A stretch of DNA of 64,000 nucleotides from Roseobacter sp. (GTDB taxonomy: Bacteria > Pseudomonadota > Alphaproteobacteria > Rhodobacterales > Rhodobacteraceae): the NCBI GenBank assembly GCA_002731875.1, contig PCCY01000021.1, positions 39,828-103,827 on the forward strand, read 5' to 3'. Positions 46,220 through 55,342 of the stretch are shown here, piece by piece. Numbering within the stretch: position 1 is the first letter of the stretch; the number at the start of each line of letters is the position of its first letter. The position numbers and the translations under genes were made by a program. The notes under the pieces were generated by a model. That model saw only the letters and a list, made by a program, of their open reading frames with translations. It was not told the origin of the DNA and did not search any database.

Positions 46220-48301
46220 ATGGCACGATCAAACTGGCGCTTGGGAGTAGACATAGGCGGCACGTTTACGGATGTTGTGCTTGAGGGGGGGAACGAAGTT
46301 TTTTCCACCAAGGTCCTGACCACATATGACGCCCCTGAAAACGCGATATTGGACGGTCTGTCGCAGGTGTGCGGCAAGGCGCATATCGACCCGGCGGAAA
46401 TTACCCAGATCATCCACGGCACCACCTTGGCAACCAATGCGTTGATTGAACGGCGGGGTGCAAGAACCGCGTTGATCACCACCGAAGGGTTTCGCGACGT
46501 GATCGAGATGCGGACGGAATCGCGCTTCGAACAATACGATCTTAACCTGACCCTTCCCGAACCACTTTTGCCACGTCAGCGGCGGTATACCTTGCGGGAA
46601 CGTGTGGGGGCGGACGGTGATGTATTAGTTGCATTGGATCGAAACGACATAGAAAGCTTGGCAGATGAACTGGCCTTGGCCGGATATGACAGCGTCGCCA
46701 TAGGCTTTCTGCACAGCTATCTGAACCCTGCTCATGAACGAATGGTCCGCGATGTCCTGTCCCGGAAGCTTCCGGACATGATGGTGTCTCTTTCCTCTGA
46801 CGTGTCCCCCCAGATGCGCGAATACGAACGCTTCAACACCACGATCGCAAACGCTTACATCAAGCCGTTGATGAAATCATACCTAGACCGGCTGGCCGAC
46901 CGGCTAGAGAATGCGGGAACCACCTGCCCGATCTTTCTGATGCATTCGGGCGGCGGGATCATATCGCTCGCTTCGGCTGCTGAATTTCCCGTGCGGCTGG
47001 TTGAATCCGGTCCGGCGGGCGGTGCAGTGTTTGCCGCAACGCTGGCGTCGCAATACGGGCTGACCAAGGTGCTCAGCTTTGACATGGGCGGCACCACCGC
47101 GAAAATTTGCTTGATCAAGAACCAGATGCCCAAAACCGCGCGGGTCTTTGAAGTTGCCCGAAGCTATCGCTTCAAGAAAGGGTCGGGCATGCCGATCTCC
47201 ATTCCCGTGATTGACATGGTGGAAATCGGCGCGGGGGGTGGTTCGCTGGCTCATGTCGACAAATTACGGCAAATCCGGGTCGGTCCGGAAAGCGCAGGTT
47301 CTGAACCTGGCCCCGCATGCTATGGTCGCGGCGGTGTGCGTCCGGCGGTCACCGATGCTGATCTGGTGCTTGGAAAGCTTGACCCCGACAATTTCGCCGG
47401 CGGGTCGATGGGCCTTTCTGTTGCAGATGCGAAAACAGCGCTGATCGAAACGCTTGGCCAACCGCTGGATATGGATGCCGTCACGGCGGCGTTTGGTCTG
47501 GCAGAAGTTGTCGATGAAAACATGGCAAATGCCGCACGTGTTCATGCCGTCGAAAACGGCGAGGACCTTGCCGAATACACCATGATTGCCTTTGGCGGTG
47601 CCGCGCCTTTACATGCCGCACGGCTATGTGAAAAGCTTGGCATATCGCGCTGTCTGATCCCGAAGGGTGCCGGCGTAGGATCTGCCATCGGCTTTCTACG
47701 TGCCCCTTTCAGCTTCGAGGCCAACCGCAGCGTCTATATGCGCCTGTCGGATCTGTCACCCGTGACCGTTCAGGGCCTGTTTGCCGAGCTCGAGGCAGAG
47801 GCAACCGGCTTTGTAAGGTCCTGCGACGCCACCGCTGCCATACAGGCGGAACACAAAATCTATATGCGCTACGTGGGGCAAGGGTGGGAAATCCCTGTCA
47901 ACCTGACCGCTGCGCAAGCCGCAAACCCGGATGCCGAAACCTATCTGAAGCTGTTTGAAGCCGACTATACCCGGTTGTTCGGGCGTGTTGTCGACGGACT
48001 GGACATCGAAATAACCGTTTGGTCGGTAAATGCCGCGACCCCGACTGCCACGGTGACGCAGGTACATCCCGTGACTGAATTAGTGGCCGCTGAATCTCCT
48101 GACCAAAGGCAAATGTTTGATGCGGCGTTGGGCCATATGACCACCGCGCAGGTTACGGCGCGCCGTGGGCTGGGGCCCGGTGATCGCGTCTGCGGACCGG
48201 CGATCATTACGGAAGACGAAACCACCATCATCATTCCAGCCAGCCGTCGTGCGACCGTACAGAATGATGGAACAGTCGATATTGAAAGGGTACCAGCATG
48301 A
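46220..48301 (+). CDS. hyuA: Hydantoinase/oxoprolinase subunit A family protein
   Basis: This is the ATP-binding (actin-fold) subunit of an N-methylhydantoinase/5-oxoprolinase-type enzyme, 693 residues. The start at ATG 46220 follows AAGGACGAAAC. Phosphate-loop motifs are 'LGVDIGGTFTDVVLEGG' at the N-terminus and 'LSFDMGGTTAKICLI' in the middle; 'GAGGGSLAHVD' and 'AFGGAAPLHAARL' are also hallmarks. It opens a five-gene operon with ATGA overlap to hyuB. The true substrate (hydantoin, oxoproline or another cyclic amide) is unknown. Confidence 0.93.
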   Translation: MARSNWRLGVDIGGTFTDVVLEGGNEVFSTKVLTTYDAPENAILDGLSQVCGKAHIDPAEITQIIHGTTLATNALIERRGARTALITTEGFRDVIEMRTESRFEQYDLNLTLPEPLLPRQRRYTLRERVGADGDVLVALDRNDIESLADELALAGYDSVAIGFLHSYLNPAHERMVRDVLSRKLPDMMVSLSSDVSPQMREYERFNTTIANAYIKPLMKSYLDRLADRLENAGTTCPIFLMHSGGGIISLASAAEFPVRLVESGPAGGAVFAATLASQYGLTKVLSFDMGGTTAKICLIKNQMPKTARVFEVARSYRFKKGSGMPISIPVIDMVEIGAGGGSLAHVDKLRQIRVGPESAGSEPGPACYGRGGVRPAVTDADLVLGKLDPDNFAGGSMGLSVADAKTALIETLGQPLDMDAVTAAFGLAEVVDENMANAARVHAVENGEDLAEYTMIAFGGAAPLHAARLCEKLGISRCLIPKGAGVGSAIGFLRAPFSFEANRSVYMRLSDLSPVTVQGLFAELEAEATGFVRSCDATAAIQAEHKIYMRYVGQGWEIPVNLTAAQAANPDAETYLKLFEADYTRLFGRVVDGLDIEITVWSVNAATPTATVTQVHPVTELVAAESPDQRQMFDAALGHMTTAQVTARRGLGPGDRVCGPAIITEDETTIIIPASRRATVQNDGTVDIERVPA

Positions 48302-50001
48302 ACACCGCTTCCGTAGCCTATCAAGTCATGTGGAACCGACTGATTTCGGTTGTCGAAGAACAGGCACAAGCGCTGGTACGCACGGCCTTTTCAACTTCCG
48401 TCCGCGAGGCAGGCGACCTGTCCGCCGGTGTCTACAACGCCGACGGTCTGATGATCGCGCAGGCCGTCACCGGCACACCGGGCCACGTCAACGCCATGGC
48501 GGACGCTGTTGCCCACTTCATCCGCCGCATCGGGCGCGACAACATCCACCGCGGCGACGTCTATATCACCAACGATCCATGGGAGGGCACCGGCCACCTG
48601 CATGACATCACCATTGTGTCTCCGGCCTTTCATGGCGATCGGTTTGTCGGTTTCTTTGCGTGCACAGCACATGTCGTCGACATCGGAGGGCGTGGCTTCG
48701 GCGCGGACGCCAACTCGGTATATGAGGAAGGCATCTATATTCCGATCATGAAATTTGCCGCGCGGGGCACTGTCGATAAAACGCTGGTGGCGATGCTGCG
48801 CGGCAACGTGCGCGAACCCGATCAATTGATCGGCGACATCTATGCGCTTGCCAGTTGCAACGAAATCGGACAGCGCCGCCTGTCCGAAATGATGACCGAA
48901 TTCGGCTTGGATGACCTGACAAGCGTGGCCGATTACATCTTTGCCAATTCGCGCCGCGCCACGCTGGAAGCCATTACAAAGTTACCGTGCCGTTCAGCAT
49001 CGGGCGAGATGCGCATAGATGGGTACGACACGCCGATTGATCTGCGGTGTCGGGTCACGATCGCTGCCGATCATATCGCGTGCGATTTTGCTGGCACTTC
49101 GGGTCCGGATCCCAAAGGAATCAACGTGCCTCTGGTCTATACCAAGGCCTATGCCTGTTACGCGCTTAAATGCGCTGTTGCGGCAGAGATTCCCAACAAC
49201 GCCGCGTCGCTGGAGCCGTTCAGGATAACCGCACCGGAAAATACCATCGTGAACGCGGTGCACCCTGCCCCGGTCGCTCTGCGGCATGTGATCGGCCACA
49301 TGATCCCCGATACCGTTTTTGCAGCTCTTGACCAGCTTCTTCCGGCGACCGTTCCGGCCGAAGGCGCGGGGTGCCTGTGCAACTTTCAGGTATCTTTGCG
49401 CCCGCGCAGCGATGCACCTGCCCCGGCCTCGGCGCGACGGTCCGAAGTGCTTGCGTTCAATTCCGGGGGTACCGGTGCGCGCCCTGGCGTTGATGGGTTG
49501 AACGCAACAGCATTCCCGTCCGGCGTGATGACAATGCCCGTCGAAGCAACAGAACACGCCGGCCCGGTGATCATCTGGCGCAAGGAACTGAGGCCTGACA
49601 GCGGTGGTGCGGGGGCCATGCGCGGGGGCTTGGGCCAATATATGGAAGTAGGAGCCAAAGAGGGGCACGAGTTCGACTTTTCCGCGATGTTTGACCGTGT
49701 CCACCACCCTGCACGGGGCCGTCAGGGGGCCGGTCAGGGGGCACCGACCACGATCAAACGCAGCGACGGCAAAGCGATGCGGGGCAAGGGCAAGCAGTTC
49801 GTACCGCATGGTGCGCGGGTGGCTTTGGCATTCCCCGGTGGGGGCGGATATGGACCCGCCGCCGACCGCGACCCTGAAATGGTAAAACGCGACCTTGCCC
49901 GCGGGTATATCTCGGCCCGGTCCGCAGCCCTCGACTATGGCCTGGCCGAGGCCGACATAACCGCAGTGCTGCGCGCCATCAAAACAGGAGAGATCGAATG
50001 A
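48298..50001 (+). CDS. hyuB: Hydantoinase subunit B family protein
   Basis: This is the partner subunit of the HyuA-type enzyme, 567 residues, full length for the family. Recognisable stretches are 'AGDLSAGVYNADGLMIAQAV', 'GTPGHVNAMADAVAHFI', 'GDVYITNDPWEGTGHLHD' and 'GTGARPGVDGLNATAFPSG', followed by the Gly-rich end 'VALAFPGGGGYGPAADRDP'. Start and stop both overlap neighbours by ATGA. HyuA and HyuB together hydrolyse cyclic amides at the cost of ATP in characterised members. Confidence 0.94.
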   Translation: MNTASVAYQVMWNRLISVVEEQAQALVRTAFSTSVREAGDLSAGVYNADGLMIAQAVTGTPGHVNAMADAVAHFIRRIGRDNIHRGDVYITNDPWEGTGHLHDITIVSPAFHGDRFVGFFACTAHVVDIGGRGFGADANSVYEEGIYIPIMKFAARGTVDKTLVAMLRGNVREPDQLIGDIYALASCNEIGQRRLSEMMTEFGLDDLTSVADYIFANSRRATLEAITKLPCRSASGEMRIDGYDTPIDLRCRVTIAADHIACDFAGTSGPDPKGINVPLVYTKAYACYALKCAVAAEIPNNAASLEPFRITAPENTIVNAVHPAPVALRHVIGHMIPDTVFAALDQLLPATVPAEGAGCLCNFQVSLRPRSDAPAPASARRSEVLAFNSGGTGARPGVDGLNATAFPSGVMTMPVEATEHAGPVIIWRKELRPDSGGAGAMRGGLGQYMEVGAKEGHEFDFSAMFDRVHHPARGRQGAGQGAPTTIKRSDGKAMRGKGKQFVPHGARVALAFPGGGGYGPAADRDPEMVKRDLARGYISARSAALDYGLAEADITAVLRAIKTGEIE

Positions 50002-51197
50002 CGCCTAAACATGCATCCTATGACGTCGTCATTGTCGGCGGCGCGATCTTTGGGTCATCTGTGGCATGGTGGCTGACGCAGATGCCGGGTTTCAACGGCA
50101 CGGTGTTGGTCGTTGAACGTGACCCGACCTATCAATTCGCCTCGACGAGCCATACCAACAGTTGCATCCGCCAGCAGTTCACCGCGGCGATAAACATCAA
50201 AGTATCGCAATTCGGGGTCGAGTTTATCAAGAATTTCCGTCGCTTCATGGGGGACGACCCAGAGGTGCCGCATCTTGCGCTGCACAGTTTCGGGTATATG
50301 TATCTGGCGGATACCCCCGAGTTTGCACAAACGCTGAAGCAAAACCAACAGGTGCAAGTGGCGCTTGGTGCGCACACCCGGCACCTTGGCCGCGAAGAGA
50401 TAGCTGCAGCATATCCGTTCTATCAGCTTGATGACATTCTGGCTGCCAACCACAACACCCATGACGAAGGCTATTTTGACGGCGGCACCATGTTTGACTG
50501 GTTCAAGCGTATGGCCCGGCGCAACGGTGTCGAATATATCCACGACGAAGTCGTCGCCATGACCAAATCCTCGGATGGCACGGCGATCACCAGCGTGAGC
50601 CTGAAATCCGGCTCTACGGTTGGGTGCAGCACGGTTGTAAACGCGTCCGGCCCCCGCGCTTTGGCAACCGCGCAGATGGCGGGGCTCAGTTTGCCCGTAG
50701 AGCCCCGTAAGCGTTATACGTTCATATTCGACGCCGCCAAACCATTGGACCGGGATCTGCCGCTGACCATTGATCCGTCCGGGGTGCATTTCCGCACTGA
50801 CGGAAAGTATTACATGGCAGGATGCCCGCCGGAAGATGACCCTGCAGTGGCCTACGATGACTTCGGCTTTGATCACGGGTTATGGGAAAACAAGGTCTGG
50901 CCGGCGGTCGCTGCCCGCGTGCCCCAGTTGGATCAAGTCAAGGTCATCAACGAATGGGTCGGGCATTATGCGTATAATGTATTGGATCAAAACGCCATTC
51001 TGGGGCGTCACAGCGTGGTCAGCAATTTTGTCTTTTTGAATGGGTTTTCGGGGCACGGGTTGCAACAATCTCCGGCTTTGGGGCGTGGCATCGCTGAACT
51101 GATCACCTATGGTGAATATCGCAGCCTCGATCTGTCGCCGTTTGAATATCGGCGGATCGAAACCAATCAGGCGATGATCGAAAAGGCCGTCATATGA
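49998..51197 (+). CDS. FAD-dependent oxidoreductase (DAO family)
   Basis: This 399-residue D-amino-acid oxidase/sarcosine-oxidase superfamily protein has the FAD-binding 'YDVVIVGGAIFGSSVAWWL' at residues 8-26; the third glycine position is relaxed (GGAIFG). Other segments are 'ASTSHTNSCIRQQF', 'VVNASGPRALATAQMAGL' and the C-terminal 'FLNGFSGHGLQQSPALGRG'. It likely oxidises an amine or imino acid linked to the hydantoinase product; that is inferred from the operon. The start overlaps hyuB and the stop overlaps the aldolase gene. Confidence 0.92.
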   Translation: MTPKHASYDVVIVGGAIFGSSVAWWLTQMPGFNGTVLVVERDPTYQFASTSHTNSCIRQQFTAAINIKVSQFGVEFIKNFRRFMGDDPEVPHLALHSFGYMYLADTPEFAQTLKQNQQVQVALGAHTRHLGREEIAAAYPFYQLDDILAANHNTHDEGYFDGGTMFDWFKRMARRNGVEYIHDEVVAMTKSSDGTAITSVSLKSGSTVGCSTVVNASGPRALATAQMAGLSLPVEPRKRYTFIFDAAKPLDRDLPLTIDPSGVHFRTDGKYYMAGCPPEDDPAVAYDDFGFDHGLWENKVWPAVAARVPQLDQVKVINEWVGHYAYNVLDQNAILGRHSVVSNFVFLNGFSGHGLQQSPALGRGIAELITYGEYRSLDLSPFEYRRIETNQAMIEKAVI

Positions 51198-51967
51198 AAC
51201 TGCAAGAAAACAAGTTTCTTTCTGCAATTCGCGCCGGTCAGCAACAGGTCGGGCTGTGGATCAGCCTCAGCCATGCCTATGCCGCCGAGGTGATTGCGCC
51301 CTCTGGCTATGACTGGGCCTTGCTCGACATGGAGCATTCGCCGAACGAACTGGCGTCGTTACTTGGTCAGCTTCAGGCATTCGCCGCGACGGATACAACC
51401 GCGATCGTCCGCCCGGACTGGAATGATCCGGTCAAGGTCAAACGCCTGCTGGACCTCGGAGTGCCGGGGTTGCTGTTTCCGATGGTCGAAAGCGTGGACG
51501 AAGCGCATGCGGCAGTCGCGGCCTGTCGCTATCCGCCTCGGGGCAAGCGCGGCGTCGCAGGAACCACACGAGCCAACGGGTTTGGACGCATCGCAAACTA
51601 TTTTACCGAGGTTGAAAAGCAGACCGCAATACTGATCCAGCTGGAGACCGTTCAAGCGGTCGAAAACGCCACCGCTTACGCGACGGTTGAAGGCGTGGAT
51701 GGCATATTTTTCGGGCCAGCGGATATCGGTGCCGATATGGGTCACGTCGGCCAGCCGATGCACCCAGACATATGGCAACTGATCCGCCCAGCCGCCCGAG
51801 CGTTAATGAGCCGGGGAATGCCTGTGGGTACCTTGGTTTCTGATCCGTCATTCGCTGCCGAACTGCTAAACGAAGGCTTTAGCTTTGTGGCATGCGGCAG
51901 TGATGTTGGGTTGCTTGCCAAAAGTGCCGACGCCCTTTTGGCCCAGGTCAAAACCAATTTGAAATAA
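51194..51967 (+). CDS. HpcH/HpaI class II aldolase family protein
   Basis: This 257-residue pyruvate-type aldolase has 'YDWALLDMEHSPNE' with the metal-site region, 'GVPGLLFPMVESVDEA', 'YPPRGKRGVAGTTRANGFG' and 'VDGIFFGPADIGADMG', in the order expected for 4-hydroxy-2-oxo acid and 2-keto-3-deoxyglucarate aldolases. It would split a 2-keto-3-deoxy acid to pyruvate or a related keto acid and an aldehyde. It is coupled to the FAD oxidoreductase (ATGA). Confidence 0.92.
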   Translation: MKLQENKFLSAIRAGQQQVGLWISLSHAYAAEVIAPSGYDWALLDMEHSPNELASLLGQLQAFAATDTTAIVRPDWNDPVKVKRLLDLGVPGLLFPMVESVDEAHAAVAACRYPPRGKRGVAGTTRANGFGRIANYFTEVEKQTAILIQLETVQAVENATAYATVEGVDGIFFGPADIGADMGHVGQPMHPDIWQLIRPAARALMSRGMPVGTLVSDPSFAAELLNEGFSFVACGSDVGLLAKSADALLAQVKTNLK

Positions 51968-51986
51968 CCGACAGAGGAATACACAT

Positions 51987-52826
51987 ATGATGAAGAAACT
52001 GGTCTTAACAGGAGCTGCCGGTCGTTTGGGGTCTTATCTGCGCGAACCGCTAAGCAAGATGTGCGAAGAACTGGTCAGCACGGATATCATCGAAGACTTT
52101 GGCGCGCTTTACCCGACCGAGACATACGCCCAGGCCGACATCGCGGTCTATGACCAAATCGCGCCCGTGTTGGCAGGGGCCGATATGGTTGTCCACTTCG
52201 GGGCCATCGTCGATGAAAAACCCTTTGAAGAACTTCTGGGGCCCAACTTTGTCGGATCTTACAACATTTGGGAAGCAGCCTATCAACACGGTGTGCAGCG
52301 CGTCGTGTACGCTTCTTCAATCCACGCGGTCGGGATGCACAAAAAGGCCGATTTCATTGGCATCGACGCGCCCCATAAACCCGATACGTTCTATGGTCTG
52401 GCCAAATGTTTCAGCGAAGACCTTGCCAGCATGTATTGGGACAAACGCGGGCTAGAGGCCGTTTGTCTGCGGATCCTGAGCTGTGCCCAGGTCAACAACA
52501 CGCGCGCGCTTGGGTCCTGGCTGTCTTATGATGATCTGATCCAGCTTGTTACACGGGCCATCGACACACCATCGGTCGGGTTCAGCATCGTTTACGGTGT
52601 GTCCAACAACGACCGTGTGCCGGTGGACAACGCCAAAGCGTCTTTTCTTGGCTATCGCCCCAAGGATAACGCCGAACAATTTGCAGAGCAGATTCTGGCC
52701 GACGCCCCGCCCGTGGACCTGAAGGACCCAGGACAAATGCACCACGGCGGCCCCTTCGCAGCGGTTGACCTTGGCGAGAGCGGCGTGGCGTCGATGAACA
52801 TCGTCGATGATAAGAAAACGAACTGA
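51987..52826 (+). CDS. NAD-dependent epimerase/dehydratase, uronate-dehydrogenase-like
   Basis: This short-chain dehydrogenase has 279 residues; the start ATG 51987 follows CAGAGGAATACACAT. The Rossmann motif is 'TGAAGRLGSYLRE' at about 8-20, with 'STDIIEDFG' for NAD binding. The active site has 'ASSIHAVGMHKK' and the Tyr-x-x-x-Lys 'YGLAK'. Uronate dehydrogenases share this order and size. It may oxidise a sugar acid or aldose in the operon's pathway. A terminator at 52849-52874 closes the operon. Confidence 0.88.
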   Translation: MMKKLVLTGAAGRLGSYLREPLSKMCEELVSTDIIEDFGALYPTETYAQADIAVYDQIAPVLAGADMVVHFGAIVDEKPFEELLGPNFVGSYNIWEAAYQHGVQRVVYASSIHAVGMHKKADFIGIDAPHKPDTFYGLAKCFSEDLASMYWDKRGLEAVCLRILSCAQVNNTRALGSWLSYDDLIQLVTRAIDTPSVGFSIVYGVSNNDRVPVDNAKASFLGYRPKDNAEQFAEQILADAPPVDLKDPGQMHHGGPFAAVDLGESGVASMNIVDDKKTN

Positions 52827-52842
52827 TTTCAGGGCAGTCGAT

Positions 52843-52874
52843 CAAGAGGGGCCGGATTCACCGGCCCTTTCTTG
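52843..52874 (+). terminator. Bidirectional terminator between the operon and ychF
   Basis: GGGCCGG (52849-52855) and CCGGCCC (52861-52867) form a 7-bp stem with an ATTCA loop. The outer CAAGA (52843-52847) and TCTTG (52870-52874) extend the pairing, giving T/A-rich flanks on both strands. It serves the hydantoinase operon and probably the convergent ychF gene as well. Confidence 0.75.
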
Positions 52875-52932
52875 ACATCATGCCGATCAAACTGCGCAAG
52901 CCGGTACCTGCGCAATGATAGGGCGTACGCCT

Positions 52933-54030
52933 TTAGGTGTTGAACAAAAAGTGCAAGACGTCGCCGTCCTTGACGGTATAGGCCTTACCCTCGGATCGCA
53001 TTTTACCCGCCTCCTTGGCAGGCCCTTCGCCGCCAAGCGTGACGAAATCGTCATAAGCAATCGTTTCGGCCCGAATGAAACCTTTTTCAAAATCGCCATG
53101 GATCACGCCTGCTGCCTTGGGTGCCGACGTCCCTGACTTGATCGTCCAGGCGCGCGCCTCCTTGGGACCCACGGTAAAGTAAGTCTCCAGGTGCAACAGC
53201 TCGTAACCGGCACGAATCAACCGATCCAGCCCAGCCTCTTTCAGGCCCATCTCGTCGAGGAACATCTTGGCCTCATCGGGGTCCAGTTTGCTGATCTCTT
53301 CTTCGATCTGCGCCGAGATCACCACATGACTGTTCCCCTGAGCGGCCGCCATCTCTGCCACTTTGTCAGACAGCGCATTGCCGTCAGCGGCCTCGTCCTC
53401 TCCGACGTTGCACACATAGAGCACCGGCTTGGTGGTCAGCAGTTGCAGCATACGCCATGCTTTCGCGTCGTCTTCGTCGATCTTGACGGTACGGGCCGGC
53501 TTGCCGTCCTCGATTGCGGCTTGTGCAAGTGCAAGCAGGCGATCTTGCTGGGCGGCGTCCTTGTCATTGCCTTTGATCTTGCGGACCAATCCTGCGCGAC
53601 GCTTTTCGATGCTTTCGAGGTCTGCCAGCATCAATTCCGTATCGATCGTTTCGGCATCCGCAACCGGATCAACCCGCCCCTCAACATGGGTCACGTCGCC
53701 GTCTTGGAAGCACCGCAGCACGTGGGCAATTGCATCTGTCTCGCGAATGTTGGCGAGAAACTGATTCCCCAAACCTTCGCCTTTCGACGCGCCTTTGACG
53801 AGGCCGGCGATGTCGACGAATGTCATACGCGTCGGGATAATCTGCTTTGACCCCGCAATCGCGGCCAGTCTATCCAGCCGGGCGTCGGGAACGCCGACCT
53901 CGCCCACGTTGGGTTCGATCGTGCAGAACGGAAAATTCGCCGCCTGCGCCGCGGCAGTTTTGGTCAGCGCGTTGAACAGGGTCGATTTGCCGACATTCGG
54001 CAGACCCACAATTCCCATCTTAAAGCCCAT
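52933..54030 (-). CDS. ychF: Ribosome-binding ATPase/GTPase YchF
   Basis: YchF is an Obg-family ATPase that regulates translation and oxidative stress responses. The ATG at 54030 ([15 protein letters not shown]) gives the classic 365 residues. Walker A '[12 protein letters not shown]' is at about 8-19, '[20 protein letters not shown]' includes the switch region, and the C-terminal TGS domain ends '[12 protein letters not shown]'. Its upstream neighbour is a small Pmp3-like membrane gene in the same direction. Confidence 0.97.
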   Translation of the reverse strand: MGFKMGIVGLPNVGKSTLFNALTKTAAAQAANFPFCTIEPNVGEVGVPDARLDRLAAIAGSKQIIPTRMTFVDIAGLVKGASKGEGLGNQFLANIRETDAIAHVLRCFQDGDVTHVEGRVDPVADAETIDTELMLADLESIEKRRAGLVRKIKGNDKDAAQQDRLLALAQAAIEDGKPARTVKIDEDDAKAWRMLQLLTTKPVLYVCNVGEDEAADGNALSDKVAEMAAAQGNSHVVISAQIEEEISKLDPDEAKMFLDEMGLKEAGLDRLIRAGYELLHLETYFTVGPKEARAWTIKSGTSAPKAAGVIHGDFEKGFIRAETIAYDDFVTLGGEGPAKEAGKMRSEGKAYTVKDGDVLHFLFNT

Positions 54031-54089
54031 GACAAGCATCCTCTATAAGTTGGCGCTGTCCTATGGTCTCAGCGACGTCTGCGCAAGTC

Positions 54090-54281
54090 TTAGCGCTGCC
54101 GCCGATCCTCGTGAGACTGGTAGATCAGTATCCACGCCAGGACGATGAACATCGGATGGGTCAGACCGCCGGAAAAAATGATAGCTGGAATCCAGATTAT
54201 GAACACGATTATGGCGGTAAAGATCCGGCCCGTCAGCAGGATCGATAGCGGCGGCAAAAGCAGAGCAAGTACGTAGTTCAT
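54090..54281 (-). CDS. YqaE/Pmp3-like small membrane protein
   Basis: This 63-residue two-helix protein starts MNYVLALLLPPLSILLTGRI, the pattern of the YqaE/Pmp3 family (Leu-Leu-Pro-Pro-Leu near the N-terminus), with a second helix at about 25-55. The last residues are charged (HEDRRQR). Pmp3 proteins influence membrane potential and salt tolerance in other organisms. The RBS is AGGTAAAG. It lies about 60 bp upstream of ychF on the same strand and may be co-transcribed. Confidence 0.7.
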   Translation of the reverse strand: MNYVLALLLPPLSILLTGRIFTAIIVFIIWIPAIIFSGGLTHPMFIVLAWILIYQSHEDRRQR

Positions 54282-54456
54282 AATCTTTACCTAAGCTGTT
54301 CCAGAAGGATCTAAAGGATAGATATGTGAGAGTCGGTGCAGAATTCCAACCTTTCGCATGGTTTTTTCTGATATCCGCTAGCTCACTCTTGATGTCGCAT
54401 TGATTTCCCGCGTCATATTCGGCATTGCAACAGGGCAACGTAAAAAGGCCACCTTC

Positions 54457-55248
54457 ATGACACGTATCGATGCCAAATTCGCTGACCTGAAAACCAACGG
54501 CAAGAAAGCCTTTGTCGCTTATGTCATGGCGGGCGACCCGGATTTCGACACATCGCTTCAGGTTGTGCGCGGTCTTCCTGCCGCTGGCGTCGATATCATC
54601 GAGCTGGGATTGCCCTTTACCGACCCTATGGCCGACGGCTCAGCTATCCAATTGGCCGGGCAACGGGCATTGGGTGCCGGGATGACACTGGACAAAACCC
54701 TTGCGCTTGCCGCCGCGTTTCGCGAGCAGGACGATACCACTCCGATTGTTCTGATGGGCTATTATAACCCGATTTATTCAAAAGGCGTGGACACATTCCT
54801 GGCGGCGGCGAAAAAGGCCGGTGTGGATGGATTGATCGTCGTCGATCTGCCGCCAGAAGAAGACAACGAACTCTGCCTGCCCGCCCAGAAGGCTGGTATG
54901 AATTTCATCCGTCTGGCCACCCCGACAACCGATGACAAACGTCTGCCGCGCGTTGTGCAAAATACCTCGGGTTTTGTGTATTATGTGTCAATCACCGGCA
55001 TCACCGGGTCTGCCGAAGCCGAAGCGGGCGATGTCGCCCCCGAAGTGGCGCGCATCAAGTCTGCCAGTGGTCTGCCTGTTATCGTGGGTTTTGGCGTAAA
55101 CACGCCAGACAAAGCCCAAGCAATTGCGTCGGTGGCGGATGGTGTGGTCGTCGGCTCGGCTATCGTCTCGAAAATCGCTGATGGCCTGCCGGTGGCTGAT
55201 GTTTTGAAATTCGTCAAAACCCTGTCGGATGGGGCCCATCGCGCCTAA
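54457..55248 (+). CDS. trpA: Tryptophan synthase alpha chain
   Basis: TrpA cleaves indole-3-glycerol phosphate to indole. The ATG at 54457 gives 263 residues. The catalytic '[20 protein letters not shown]' (Glu and Asp) is at about 48-67, '[13 protein letters not shown]' follows, and the phosphate loop '[14 protein letters not shown]' and 'VVGSAIV' are near the end. Its partner trpB is not adjacent: it lies 5.6 kb away on the opposite strand. Confidence 0.97.
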   Translation: MTRIDAKFADLKTNGKKAFVAYVMAGDPDFDTSLQVVRGLPAAGVDIIELGLPFTDPMADGSAIQLAGQRALGAGMTLDKTLALAAAFREQDDTTPIVLMGYYNPIYSKGVDTFLAAAKKAGVDGLIVVDLPPEEDNELCLPAQKAGMNFIRLATPTTDDKRLPRVVQNTSGFVYYVSITGITGSAEAEAGDVAPEVARIKSASGLPVIVGFGVNTPDKAQAIASVADGVVVGSAIVSKIADGLPVADVLKFVKTLSDGAHRA

Positions 55249-55299
55249 GCCCTCTGACAGAGCTTGCCGGCAGCGCAAAGCGATTGATTTACCGGGGGC

Positions 55300-55326
55300 G
55301 TATTGGTTAGGTAAACTGACCAATAC
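55300..55326. promoter_or_regulatory. Operator-like inverted repeat before lldD
   Basis: GTATTGGTTAG (55300-55310) and CTGACCAATAC (55316-55326) are inverted repeats matching at 10 of 11 positions, with a GTAAA spacer. TTGGT...ACCAA is the core of GntR/FadR-type operators such as that of LldR. The site ends 16 bp before the lldD start, so a repressor here would block transcription. No regulator gene is seen nearby. Confidence 0.6.
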
Positions 55327-55342
55327 ATAGGATATCTTCGCC

